DNA from: Bacillota bacterium
Lineage (GTDB): Bacteria > Bacillota > UBA4882 > UBA8346
Reading direction: 5' to 3'
Assembly: GCA_023429995.1 (NCBI GenBank)
Contig: JAEZCE010000002.1
Coordinates: 5,807 to 69,806, forward strand
DNA: 64,000 nt
Under the pieces are notes generated by a model. That model was not told where the DNA came from and ran no database searches. It saw only the letters and a program-made list of their open reading frames with translations. Position 1 is the first letter of the stretch; each line of letters begins with the position of its first letter. Of the stretch, positions 25,590-34,730 are shown one piece after another. Position numbers and translations under genes: made by a program.

Positions 25590-26374
25590 TTGCAATTCAT
25601 AAAGTACGCGCGCGGCTTTGGTCTTGGCTCTGGCTTGGTATCGGATGCCTTTATTTCTTTCTCCCTCTTGTGGCCACCTTTTCATTTTCATTACGGCGGC
25701 AAAAAGACGTGCTTGGCTTTCTGGCTTATGAGAACGTTTTCAAAGATCCCAATTTTATCAAGTCCTTCATCTTTTCAGCAGAAATGGCCATATTCACCAT
25801 CATAGCCGGTTTTGCACTGATGATCCCGACAACCTTCCTGATTCACTGGAAATTCCCTAAAATCAGGCCGGTGATAGAGGCCTGTACCATGCTTCCTTTT
25901 GTGATACCGCCAATTGTACTCGTTTTGGGATTAATTCGCTTATATAGTGGGCCGCCGCTGGCCCTGGTGACCACTCCCGCCCTTCTGGTGGCCGCTTATA
26001 TGGCGCTGACTTTTCCTTACATCTACCGGGCAATGGATAGCGGCCTCCGGGCGATTGACCTGAAAACATTGATGGAAGCCTCCATGAATTTGGGAGCAAA
26101 CCACGTCCTGACTTTTTTTCAGGTCATTCTGCCCAACCTCCGGACCAGCATGCTATCTGCCGCTTTTCTAAGTTTTTCCATTGTGATGGGCGAATTAACC
26201 TTCGCAGTCATACTGGCCTGGCCTGCTTTCGGTCCTTATATGGCCTTGGTAGGGCGTGACCTGGCTTATGAGCCCGCAGCGCTTTCCATCTTCAGTTTCT
26301 TTTTGACTTGGGTCTTTATAGCTTTAATCCGCTGGATGACCTTTGGTTTGACGGATAAGAAAACATTTCATTGA
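25586..26374 (+). CDS. ABC transporter permease subunit 2
   Basis: 262 aa, six predicted membrane segments. The start is the ATG of an ATGA overlap with the first permease gene; an upstream in-frame start inside that gene is less likely. The docking loop is LMEASMNLGANHVLTFFQVILPNL (EAA motif MEASMNLGANH). PotC/FbpB-half type permease. It completes the membrane channel of the importer in the same operon. Confidence 0.9.
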   Translation: MIAIHKVRARLWSWLWLGIGCLYFFLPLVATFSFSLRRQKDVLGFLAYENVFKDPNFIKSFIFSAEMAIFTIIAGFALMIPTTFLIHWKFPKIRPVIEACTMLPFVIPPIVLVLGLIRLYSGPPLALVTTPALLVAAYMALTFPYIYRAMDSGLRAIDLKTLMEASMNLGANHVLTFFQVILPNLRTSMLSAAFLSFSIVMGELTFAVILAWPAFGPYMALVGRDLAYEPAALSIFSFFLTWVFIALIRWMTFGLTDKKTFH

Positions 26375-26391
26375 AAATCCGGGAGGAAAAA

Positions 26392-27450
26392 ATGGCTTTT
26401 TTAGAATTAAGAAATATCCAAAAGCAATTCGGTAAAAATTTAGCCGTCCGGGACTTTAATCTGCAGGTTCAAAAAGGCGAGTTCATTTCCTTTTTAGGAG
26501 GCAGCGGTTGTGGGAAAACAACCACACTCCGGATGATTGCCGGTTTTGAAACCCCGACTTCCGGGCGGCTCCTCATTAATAACCTGGATATCACCGATGT
26601 TTCACCCAGCCGGAGACATGTGGGAATGGTTTTTCAACACTACGCCCTCTTCCCCAACATGAATGTGAATCAAAATATTGCCTATGGATTAAAAATAGCC
26701 GGAGTTCAGCCAAAAATCCGCTTGGAGCGGGCTGAAAAGCTCTTGAAAATGGTCAATCTGGATGGGCTTCAAAACCGTTATCCCCATCAACTATCCGGCG
26801 GCCAACAGCAACGCGTAGCACTGGCCCGCGCATTAGCGATCGAACCCCAAATTTTATTACTGGATGAACCGTTATCAGCCCTGGACGCCAAAATCCGTTT
26901 AAAACTACGGCAAGAAATCCGGATTCTTCAAAAAGAACTCGGAATTACCACCATTTATGTCACCCATGATCAGGAAGAGGCTCTTTCATTATCAGACCGG
27001 ATCGTGGTGATGAAAGAGGGGCGGATTGAACAAATCGGATCTCCCTCCGAAATTTATCATCATCCGTCATCAACATTCGTGGCCTCTTTTATCGGGATTT
27101 TAAACAGACTCCAAGCCGAAGTGGCGGAACCGGCCAGCGGGAAATTGCTCATCGAAGGACAGCAGATTGTCCATGCAGGGGTTTTAACCCGTAAAAAAGG
27201 GGAAAAAGTGTCTGTCGTATTGCGTCCAGAAAGAATATCGTTGAAACGGGAACGGGAAAACCTAAACCGCTTATCCGGGATTCTTTCCAATGTAAATTTT
27301 TTGGGCGCCATTGTCCGTTTGTCCGTCAAAATCGAACAGCAAGAAATTCAAATGGATATTTTCAATAATCCGGATGATGTAATTCCTCAGACCGGTCAGA
27401 ATATTCAGGTCTATTTCCCGGGTGAAGCCTGTCAAATCATGGAGGGATAA
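26392..27450 (+). CDS. ABC transporter ATP-binding subunit (PotA/UgpC-like)
   Basis: CCGGGAGGAAAAA-ATG sets the start, 17 bases after the second permease. The 352-aa protein has Walker A GGSGCGKTT, Q-loop VFQHYALFPNM, signature LSGGQQQRVALARAL, Walker B ILLLDEPLSALD and the switch His in YVTHDQEEAL. Residues of about 240-352 form a TOBE-type regulatory domain as in the PotA/MalK/UgpC/FbpC group. It powers the importer of this operon. Confidence 0.93.
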   Translation: MAFLELRNIQKQFGKNLAVRDFNLQVQKGEFISFLGGSGCGKTTTLRMIAGFETPTSGRLLINNLDITDVSPSRRHVGMVFQHYALFPNMNVNQNIAYGLKIAGVQPKIRLERAEKLLKMVNLDGLQNRYPHQLSGGQQQRVALARALAIEPQILLLDEPLSALDAKIRLKLRQEIRILQKELGITTIYVTHDQEEALSLSDRIVVMKEGRIEQIGSPSEIYHHPSSTFVASFIGILNRLQAEVAEPASGKLLIEGQQIVHAGVLTRKKGEKVSVVLRPERISLKRERENLNRLSGILSNVNFLGAIVRLSVKIEQQEIQMDIFNNPDDVIPQTGQNIQVYFPGEACQIMEG

Positions 27451-27496
27451 TGTCGCGCACATTTATCCCCGGAAACAACTTTTATAAAAGAAATGG

Positions 27497-28246
27497 ATGA
27501 AAAGGATGACCAAGATTATCGCCCATCGCGGCTTTTCCAGCCGGGCTCCTGAAAATACCATGGCGGCCTTCAAAACAGCTTTAGAATTTGGAGTCGACGG
27601 TCTTGAACTTGATGTTCATCTCAGCAGAGATGGCGAAGTGGTGGTTTGCCATGATGAAAGGGTCGACCGAACCACGAATGGCCACGGATTTATTAAAGAT
27701 TTAACCTGGCCCGAATTGCAGAAACTTGACGCCGGCAGTTGGTTTGATTTAAAGTTTTCCAAGGAAAGAATACCCAAGTTACAAGAGGTGCTTGAACTTG
27801 TTGAGGGAATCAATATATTGCTCAATATTGAATTAAAAACCGATATTTTCCGCTATCCCGGGATTGAGAAAAAGGTGATCCGGATGGTGAAAGATTACGG
27901 GCTCATGAAGCAGTGTATTATTTCCTCATTTTACCACTATAGCCTGATTAATATTGCCACTATCGCTCCGGAAATGAAAACAGGTGTTTTATACGAAGCC
28001 GGGTTATACAAACCATGGGATTATGCTCTCTCATTTGGGGCAGCCGCCTTACATTCCCCATGCTATAGCTTGACGCCTGAAACAGTGGTCCAGGCCAAGT
28101 TAAAAGGACTAACCGTCAATACATGGACAGTCGATGAACTTCCCGAGATCGAAAAGGCTTGGAAGGCCCAAGTGGACGGTATCATTACCAACAGGCCTGA
28201 GCGGGTAAAAGCCTTTCTTGACAAAAGCTCCGGGGCAGTGTATTAA
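27497..28246 (+). CDS. Cytoplasmic glycerophosphodiester phosphodiesterase (UgpQ-like)
   Basis: 249 aa without a signal peptide. The GDPD motifs are complete: IAHRGFSSRAPENT (catalytic His and substrate Glu), GLELDVHLSRDGE (metal ligands), VVVCHDERVDRTT (second His), LNIELKTD, and VNTWTVDE and DGIITNRPE at the end. It hydrolyses glycerophosphodiesters to glycerol-3-phosphate and an alcohol. It lies 46 bases after the ABC ATPase on the same strand, so it probably acts on the compound imported by that transporter, much as ugpQ sits with ugpBAEC. A second ATG three codons in is possible. Confidence 0.9.
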   Translation: MKRMTKIIAHRGFSSRAPENTMAAFKTALEFGVDGLELDVHLSRDGEVVVCHDERVDRTTNGHGFIKDLTWPELQKLDAGSWFDLKFSKERIPKLQEVLELVEGINILLNIELKTDIFRYPGIEKKVIRMVKDYGLMKQCIISSFYHYSLINIATIAPEMKTGVLYEAGLYKPWDYALSFGAAALHSPCYSLTPETVVQAKLKGLTVNTWTVDELPEIEKAWKAQVDGIITNRPERVKAFLDKSSGAVY

Positions 28247-28321
28247 CTCTTTTAGAGAAGGTTTCCTCTTCCGGAGTGTAATCCTCAAATCCATATCCAC
28301 CCTTTAGAAAATAGTTTATAA

Positions 28322-31300
28322 TCAAGAGTAGCCATTTTCTCCCCGAATTTGGCTCCCGCTGCCGTCCTCTCCGGAAGGCGCAACTTCCAAATACCGGGGA
28401 AGTCTTTCTTTCAGTTCCCGAACATGGCTAATCACTCCGACGATCCGGTTTTTATCATGCAACTTTTCCAGGGCATTCATCACTTTATCCAGTTTTTCCT
28501 CATCCAGGGTTCCGAAACCTTCATCCAAAAAGAAAAACCCCAAAGGATACCGGCCCCGTAATTGAATCTTAGAAGAGAGCGCCAAGGCCAATGCCAGGGA
28601 AGTCATAAAGATTTCACCCCCCGACAGGGAACTGATGGCCCGGCGGTTCCCGCCGTTAAAATCATCCCGGATCACAAACTCGCAATCTTTTTCCTTTGCA
28701 AGCTCCAAAGCGTATCTTTGCCCGGTTAACCGGCCCAGTTGAAAGGAAGCCTCCAAGGTCATATCCCGCAAGTGCTCCTGCGCGAGAAACGATATGAACT
28801 TACGCCCCCGTAGCAGGTTTCCCAATTCCTCACAGAGGTTTTTCCGCTTTTGCGCCGCCTTTTTTTGCTGTTGAATCGTCCTCCATTGTTCCTGTTTCTT
28901 TTGAAGTTCCTCCACTTTATTTTTGGTTAAAGTAACCTCTTCCTTGGAGCGTTCCAATTCTTCCAATAAAGCCTGCCGCTCTGCCTTTACCTGTTCATAA
29001 TGAGCTTCGTCAAAGACCCTTCCGTCAATCTCTTGATCCAGCTTCTCCAGTTCATCCCGGCCAATCACCAAAGCGTTCCGGTATTCCTCAATTTCCCGGC
29101 CCATGGCTAAGCGTTCCTCAGAAGTTAATAAGGCCGATTCCGCCTGGACCGCATCGGCGAATCCTGCAGTTTCCAGTCCTTTGATTAAACGCTCATTCAC
29201 TTCGTTCTGTTCTTTACGGTTTGCCGTTAATGTCCCTTCGAGCGCAGCAACTTCCCGGGCAATTTGTTCCGTGAACGACCGGGTTTCCCCTTCACGGCGT
29301 TTGGTATCCTCTGCCGCCTTTTGCAATTTCTGATAAGTCTCCACCATATCCCGGATTAAATCATCGAGATCTTTCCCACCGGTAATTTGAAGAACCTCAT
29401 CCCGAAGTTCCGCCATTTGGGACTGGTAATTTTTCAAGGCTTCCACGGCGGAGGCTTCCAGTATTTTATTGTTCTGAAACGAATCATTCAACTTTTGCAA
29501 TTCCCGGTTGATTTCTTCCTGATTTTTCTGCATGGTTTCCCATTTTTGGTCGACGGCGCGCAATTGTTTTTCGAAATCTCCCAGTTCCTGCTTACGCTTT
29601 CGGAGTTGGTGGCGGTCAAAGGAACCACGGATATTTTCGAATTCCGCCAAAACATTCTCCCATTCTTTCCGGGTTTTCTCCATTGATTCTTGGGATTCCT
29701 TGACCAGCGAATCCTGAAGAACCCAATCATGCCACTCCTTGAGAAGTTGCCCCTCCCAATTCCGCAGCTCTTTAAGCCTACTCTCCGCTTGATTGATCGT
29801 AATCTCGATTTCATCCATTCTCGCGGTAGCTTGGGCTGGAATAGGGTGTTCCCGGGAGCCGCAAACCGGACAAGGCGCCCCCTCATGCAATTCTTTAACC
29901 AATTCTGCTGCGGAATTCATAATCAACGCCTGTTGCTGCATCTTCCGGGCATCGTTTAAATCTTTTTCCCCCTTATCCAAGAGCGGTTTCGAGTAATTTT
30001 CAACATTGGCTCCTACCAGGACCCCTTGTTCCGGCAGCATTTGGTGTACTTTATCAACGATAGCTTCCCATTGGCTGTCATTTTGTGTTTTCCGCCTGAT
30101 GTAATTATCCTTACTCTCTTGATGGCGTTTCTCGCTTTCTTCAAGACGGACCAAAGAATCGAGAGCCTTTTCAAGCCATTCCTTCTCCTCAGGATTGACA
30201 AGATATTTGGCCCGTTCCTGCCGCAATGCTTCCAAAGCGCTACGTTTACCCTCCAAATCATTTTTCCCGGCAGCGATTTCTTTGGATGTTAGGGCAATCA
30301 ATTCCCCAACTGCAGCCAGTTCCCGGTTCCTTTCCTCCAAACTTTTTTGGATTTCTTTCATTTTTTTCTGTTTTTCCTGGGCTCCTTGATAATTGGCCTT
30401 CCTAGATTGTAACTCCGGCAGTTGTTGGTTATATTGTTTTTCAGCGGCTTCCATTTCTTCATGGGCATCCCGGTGTTGGATAACGGCAGCGGAATATGAA
30501 TGGCTTTTACGATGATAGATATCGGTTTCTTCCTTGAGCTTTTTATTCAAGTCTTTTTGACGCAAAATAAGTTCCCGCAATGATTCGGCCCGTTCACCAT
30601 CACTTAAACGGGTTTGCCTTCCATGGATTGTTTCGCCCGCTTGCTCCAGTTGATTGAGCTTTTCAACTGCAATTTTCCGTTTCAAATCCAATCCACGGAC
30701 CGTCTCGGTTTCTTTATAGGTTTGGTCGGCTGCTTCAAAATCCTTCTGAATTCCTGTATGCCGGCGATCCTTCTCCTTAAAAACTGAAACAGCCTGTTCG
30801 ACCGCTTCTTCGGAACAGTCCCCCAAAACTTGCTCCATACCTTCAAATTTCTCCAGCTGCATACTCCAATTAGCCGCTTCATTTTTGACCTTTAGAACCA
30901 GCTCTTCGCCGAACTGTTCCAAATTGAAGAGGTGTTCCAACATAGCAGCCCGGTCGGCGCCGGTTAGGTGCAAAAATTGATCAAATTTACCCTGCGGGAG
31001 CACCACCGCCCGGGAAAATTCCGCCCTGCCAATGCCCAAAATCTCTTCGACTTTGCCGTTAACTTCTTGAGGTTTCGAGGCTATGACTTCTGCCCCACTC
31101 CCATCCAATCTTCGAAAACGGGCTTGTTTAGCTACAACAGACTCCGGATCTTTGGGATTTCTTTCATAGCGGCGTTCAACCAGATAACGCCCTTCTCCCA
31201 ATTCAAACTCAAAAGAAACCTCCAAAGCATTATCAAGCTGATGGATAATCCCTCGGGTATTGTTGCTGGCCCGTTCAACCACTCCATATAAAGCCAGAGT

Positions 31301-31444
31301 AATGGCATCCAATATCGATGACTTGCCGCTACCGGTAGGACCAAATATTCCAAATAAACCATCGGCCCCCAGCTGATCAAAGTTAATAACCTGAAGGGTC
31401 CGGTAACTATTAAGACCGAAAAATTGAAGTTTAATCGGTTTCAT
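28322..31444 (-). CDS. sbcC: SbcC nuclease ATPase subunit (Rad50-like)
   Basis: 1040 aa. Walker A GPTGSGKSS begins at about residue 35 after FGLNSYRTLQVINF. Long coiled coils (about 180-480 and 570-850) flank the zinc-hook CPVC (C525, C528). The C-terminal ATPase half has the signature SSLSGGEIFMTSLALALAL and Walker B FFFLDEGFGTLDE. With SbcD it forms a DNA-end-processing ATP-dependent nuclease that cleaves hairpins and palindromes. Its ATG overlaps the sbcD stop (ATGA). The converging GDPD gene ends 75 bases away. Confidence 0.95.
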   Translation of the reverse strand: MKPIKLQFFGLNSYRTLQVINFDQLGADGLFGIFGPTGSGKSSILDAITLALYGVVERASNNTRGIIHQLDNALEVSFEFELGEGRYLVERRYERNPKDPESVVAKQARFRRLDGSGAEVIASKPQEVNGKVEEILGIGRAEFSRAVVLPQGKFDQFLHLTGADRAAMLEHLFNLEQFGEELVLKVKNEAANWSMQLEKFEGMEQVLGDCSEEAVEQAVSVFKEKDRRHTGIQKDFEAADQTYKETETVRGLDLKRKIAVEKLNQLEQAGETIHGRQTRLSDGERAESLRELILRQKDLNKKLKEETDIYHRKSHSYSAAVIQHRDAHEEMEAAEKQYNQQLPELQSRKANYQGAQEKQKKMKEIQKSLEERNRELAAVGELIALTSKEIAAGKNDLEGKRSALEALRQERAKYLVNPEEKEWLEKALDSLVRLEESEKRHQESKDNYIRRKTQNDSQWEAIVDKVHQMLPEQGVLVGANVENYSKPLLDKGEKDLNDARKMQQQALIMNSAAELVKELHEGAPCPVCGSREHPIPAQATARMDEIEITINQAESRLKELRNWEGQLLKEWHDWVLQDSLVKESQESMEKTRKEWENVLAEFENIRGSFDRHQLRKRKQELGDFEKQLRAVDQKWETMQKNQEEINRELQKLNDSFQNNKILEASAVEALKNYQSQMAELRDEVLQITGGKDLDDLIRDMVETYQKLQKAAEDTKRREGETRSFTEQIAREVAALEGTLTANRKEQNEVNERLIKGLETAGFADAVQAESALLTSEERLAMGREIEEYRNALVIGRDELEKLDQEIDGRVFDEAHYEQVKAERQALLEELERSKEEVTLTKNKVEELQKKQEQWRTIQQQKKAAQKRKNLCEELGNLLRGRKFISFLAQEHLRDMTLEASFQLGRLTGQRYALELAKEKDCEFVIRDDFNGGNRRAISSLSGGEIFMTSLALALALSSKIQLRGRYPLGFFFLDEGFGTLDEEKLDKVMNALEKLHDKNRIVGVISHVRELKERLPRYLEVAPSGEDGSGSQIRGENGYS

Positions 31445-32718
31445 GCCACCTCACCTCCGTTCCGTTTAGGAGAATTTCCGGAACCAGAGACTTTCGAGCT
31501 ATCGGCTTCCGGTTGATTAACCATCTCGAGAAAGAATCCGACCAAATCTTCCTGCGGCGCGATACCATATTCCCGCTCATAAAAAAGTTTGAACCGATCA
31601 ACCAAAGGCATATCCGCCAATTTATGTTTATTTTGGGCGTCGGCCTTTTCTCCGTCCGTTTCAAGGAAAACAGGCTGAATAAAAATGAGTCCCGGATGAG
31701 CTTTTCGCAGTTCCGCCAATTGATTCATCTCAATCGGCTTGTCCACCATGATTTCGAGATCAACCCAGCCCAGTTGATTTCTGGATTCTCCGCACCAGGA
31801 AAGCGCTTCTTCAAAGCTGCCGGCCCGCCAGCGTTTCAATACTTTGCCGCAATTTAAATTTACCGGTTGTACCCTGGCCATCCCACCCGGAATTACATCA
31901 ACCAAAACCACTTCCTTCTGTTGATCGGCTTCCGAAAAACTGAACGAAAGCGGCGAACCGGAGTAACGGGTAGCTACCGGCGCAGTGTGTAACTGTTGAG
32001 GGCGATGTAAATGTCCTAACCCAATATACTGTGCGGATTTGGGCATAGCTTGCGGTGAAACCGCCAAAGCTCCACCAAGTTGCCGCTCAGATTCGCTTTC
32101 CACCCCGCCAAAAGCGAACAAATGGGCCACAGCCAGGTTTACCGTATCGGGCCGGAAAATTTGATCCGCTTCGCGGAAAAGTCGGCTTACCCGCTCCGAA
32201 TAGGCTATTTGCTGTGAACGTTCTTCCAATGTTTCCACCAGCACTTCATTCAGCCTGGCTTCCGAAGGATAAGGCAAGGCATAAATGACGGCTTTTTCCT
32301 CACAGCCGGGCATTTTAAGCTCCAACCATCCGGATCCGGAAGAGATCCTCTGAACCCCCCCAGGTGCCGAATGAACAATCAGTTGTTCCCCGGGATACCC
32401 CAGCAGGGAAATTCCATGTTTCACCGCCAAAGGACTGGCGGCGAGCAATCTTTCCGGGCTGTCATGGTTTCCGGCTATCGCCACAATAGCCCTTTTTCCA
32501 CCATCCGAAAGCCGTTCCACGGCGTCGAAAAAAAGCTTTTCGGCATCAGCCGGCGGATTATATGTATCATAGACATCACCGGCTATTAATATTAATTGGA
32601 CCTCCGCATGCCGCACGATATCGACCAATTCATCAATAAACTGTTCCTGCTCCGGGAGCCTCGTTCGTCCTTCCAAAGTACGGCCGAGATGCCAATCGGA
32701 TGTGTGTAAAATTCGCAC
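31441..32718 (-). CDS. sbcD: SbcD exonuclease subunit (Mre11-like)
   Basis: 425 aa. The metallophosphatase motifs are in order: MRILHTSDWHLGR, LILIAGDVYDTYNPP, VAIAGNHDSPERL, LFAFGG and YIGLGHLHRPQ; these bind two Mn2+ ions. The C-terminal part (about 290-425) caps the domain and contacts SbcC. It is the first gene of sbcDC. The dispersed palindromic repeats in this window are the type of structure SbcCD cuts when extruded, a general property of the enzyme. Confidence 0.95.
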   Translation of the reverse strand: MRILHTSDWHLGRTLEGRTRLPEQEQFIDELVDIVRHAEVQLILIAGDVYDTYNPPADAEKLFFDAVERLSDGGKRAIVAIAGNHDSPERLLAASPLAVKHGISLLGYPGEQLIVHSAPGGVQRISSGSGWLELKMPGCEEKAVIYALPYPSEARLNEVLVETLEERSQQIAYSERVSRLFREADQIFRPDTVNLAVAHLFAFGGVESESERQLGGALAVSPQAMPKSAQYIGLGHLHRPQQLHTAPVATRYSGSPLSFSFSEADQQKEVVLVDVIPGGMARVQPVNLNCGKVLKRWRAGSFEEALSWCGESRNQLGWVDLEIMVDKPIEMNQLAELRKAHPGLIFIQPVFLETDGEKADAQNKHKLADMPLVDRFKLFYEREYGIAPQEDLVGFFLEMVNQPEADSSKVSGSGNSPKRNGGEVA

Positions 32719-32806
32719 TGTATTCCTCCCCGAAAAACCAATATGCTTTTCTTCAATTATCTCATACCATTTTTCACAGTCAATCTTTGTTCAGCCTGAA
32801 TTTAAA

Positions 32807-32831
32807 ATAAAAAAACGGTCTTGCGACCGTT
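32807..32831 (-). terminator. Rho-independent terminator of the iron alcohol dehydrogenase gene
   Basis: AACGGTC TTGC GACCGTT: a perfect 7-bp stem with a 4-base loop; read on the minus strand it is followed by a run of seven T's. It ends 12 bases after the stop codon. Confidence 0.85.
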
Positions 32832-32842
32832 CGTAAATCCAT

Positions 32843-34012
32843 TTATTGAAAAGACCGGATTAAAATGTTCCTCACATCCTGATCGGAAAGAGGCGCCGGA
32901 TCGACTTCAAACAGTCCGCCCATGGTCTCTCTGGCATTCTTGACATATTTGTCGATTTCTTCGGCCTTAATGCCGTAATCCGACATCTTAAGGGAAGCAA
33001 CTCCGCATCCCTGCTGTAATTTCACCAATGCATCCACAAAATCCATTGGTTCTTTAGCTTCCGGAAAACCGAGCGCTTTTGCCATATCAACCATTCGCCC
33101 CTTGCAGGCGTCCCTACCGGCGAAGTGTGTATAATAAGCCTTGCTAATCATGATTAAGCCCGCCCCGTGCGGGAGTTCGGGATGAAAGGCGCTGAGCGCG
33201 TGTTCTATCGAATGCTCCGATGTGCAACCCGAAGTTGACTCCACAATGCCTGAAAAAGTATTGGCCAGGGCCACATTGGCTCTGGCTTCCTCATTCGAAC
33301 CATCCCTTACGGCGGTCGCCAGATTTTTTCCGATCAATTCGATACTTTTCAGAGCATATAAGTCACTCATGGAATTGGCATATTTATTGATATATCCTTC
33401 CGTACTGTGAAATAGAGCGTCAAATCCCTGGAAGGCCGTTAAATGAGGGGGCACTGTCATCATTAATTCCGGATCGACAATGGAGAGTACCGGAAAGGTC
33501 CCTTCATATCCAAAACCGATTTTTTCATGGGTTACTTCATGGGTAATAACGGTCCAAGGGTCCGCCTCCGTACCTGTTCCCGCCGTGGTGGTAATGGCGA
33601 CAATGGGTAGGGGACGGTTTTTAACGGATTGAGCTTTACCGGTGCCTCCGTTGATATAATCCCAGTAGTCTCCCGGGTTGGTTGCCATTACGGCAATACT
33701 TTTCGCTGAATCAATGCTGCTACCCCCGCCCAGACCGATGACAAAGTCGCATCCCGTCTCCTTGACGAGCTTTGCGCCCTCCATGACATGGGTTTTAATC
33801 GGATTGGCCATAACTTTATCAAATAAAATATATTCGACATTTGATTTTCTAAGCTGTTCTTCCAAACTGTCCAAATAACCGTATTTTTTTACGGAAGTTC
33901 CTGCGCTGGTAACAATCAAAGCCTTTCTACCCGGCAACGGCTGCAGGTGCAAACTCTTCAACTGTCCTTTACCAAATAAAATTTTTGTCGGCATATAATA
34001 ATTAAAATTCAT
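32843..34012 (-). CDS. Iron-containing alcohol dehydrogenase
   Basis: 389 aa, the normal length of group III alcohol dehydrogenases. GGGSSIDSAKSIAV is the NAD(P)-binding segment; TTAGTGTEADPWTVIT, the iron ligands in GFDALFHSTEGYINKYAN and SEHSIEHALSAFHPELPHGAGL follow. It probably reduces an aldehyde or butanal-like substrate to alcohol. Its promoter carries a MerR-type operator shared with the divergent MerR gene and the nearby aldo/keto reductase, suggesting induction by electrophilic aldehydes. Terminated by its own hairpin. Confidence 0.92.
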   Translation of the reverse strand: MNFNYYMPTKILFGKGQLKSLHLQPLPGRKALIVTSAGTSVKKYGYLDSLEEQLRKSNVEYILFDKVMANPIKTHVMEGAKLVKETGCDFVIGLGGGSSIDSAKSIAVMATNPGDYWDYINGGTGKAQSVKNRPLPIVAITTTAGTGTEADPWTVITHEVTHEKIGFGYEGTFPVLSIVDPELMMTVPPHLTAFQGFDALFHSTEGYINKYANSMSDLYALKSIELIGKNLATAVRDGSNEEARANVALANTFSGIVESTSGCTSEHSIEHALSAFHPELPHGAGLIMISKAYYTHFAGRDACKGRMVDMAKALGFPEAKEPMDFVDALVKLQQGCGVASLKMSDYGIKAEEIDKYVKNARETMGGLFEVDPAPLSDQDVRNILIRSFQ

Positions 34013-34077
34013 ATGGATTTCCTCCTTTATTTTTCATTCCTGGTTTCCTGAGGGAATCATTTGATGATCCATTTTAT

Positions 34078-34106
34078 TCTATACCTTTGAGTTAACTCGA
34101 AGTCAA
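34078..34106 (-). promoter_or_regulatory. MerR-type promoter/operator of the alcohol dehydrogenase
   Basis: On the minus strand TTGACT-17-TATAGA. The palindrome GAGTTAACTC lies inside the spacer, the position at which MerR-family activators bind and twist the DNA. It matches the operators at 34187-34215 and, more loosely, 35684-35714. Confidence 0.65.
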
Positions 34107-34186
34107 ATCAATTCGAAACTCATCGAGTTTGCCATGAGTTCATAAAAAAAAGAATTATGAATCAATTTTTGTTGTTTGTTTTCCTA

Positions 34187-34215
34187 TTGACCTGGAGTAT
34201 ACTCTAGGGTATAAA
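34187..34215 (+). promoter_or_regulatory. MerR-type promoter/operator of the merR-like gene
   Basis: TTGACC-17-TATAAA with the palindrome GAGTATACTC in the spacer. It implies autoregulation by the protein encoded 55 bases downstream. Confidence 0.7.
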
Positions 34216-34269
34216 TAAAACTATAGACCTTGCCAATTTAAAAATGAAAGAAATGAGGGCTTTGCGATC

Positions 34270-34689
34270 ATGGGATTAACGATTAAACAAACGGCGGAAA
34301 AGATGAATCTAACAGTGTATACGCTCCGGTATTATGAGAAAGAAGGTTTATTGCCCTTTGTTGAACGGGATCATACCGGAAACCGTTCTTTTACGGAAAG
34401 TGACCTGGAATGGTTATCATTGATTTGCTGTTTAAAAAATACCGGGATGCCTATTAAACAAATCAAGCAATATATCGGTTGGTGCCTGGATGGCGACCAA
34501 ACCCTGGCATCCCGCAAGAAAATGTTGGTTGAACACCGCCAGGATGTATTGAATCAAATCAATGAACTGAGAAAGAATCTGGAAAAAATCGATTATAAAA
34601 TCGCCCATTACGAGAACTGTAAAGGGCCTGTAGTAACAATGGCGCCCGTGGTTACCAAGGAAAAAGTTATCACAGCCGCTAATTTGTGA
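34270..34689 (+). CDS. MerR-family regulator (AdhR/NmlR-like)
   Basis: 139 aa. The winged HTH occupies residues 1-70: LTIKQTAEKMNLTVYTLRYYEKEGLL is the family signature, followed by FTESDLEWLSLICCLKNTGMPIKQIKQYI. A dimerisation coiled coil covers about 80-115 and a short tail holds one Cys (ENCKGP). GAGGG precedes the ATG. Divergent from the iron alcohol dehydrogenase and convergent with an aldo/keto reductase, both of which have matching operators, so it most likely controls aldehyde or carbonyl detoxification. NmlR/AdhR proteins sense electrophiles through a cysteine; whether C-terminal Cys here does so is unproven. Confidence 0.85.
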   Translation: MGLTIKQTAEKMNLTVYTLRYYEKEGLLPFVERDHTGNRSFTESDLEWLSLICCLKNTGMPIKQIKQYIGWCLDGDQTLASRKKMLVEHRQDVLNQINELRKNLEKIDYKIAHYENCKGPVVTMAPVVTKEKVITAANL

Positions 34690-34730
34690 AGAATAATGGA
34701 TATACTCCAAAATAGTAAACGTACCGGAGT

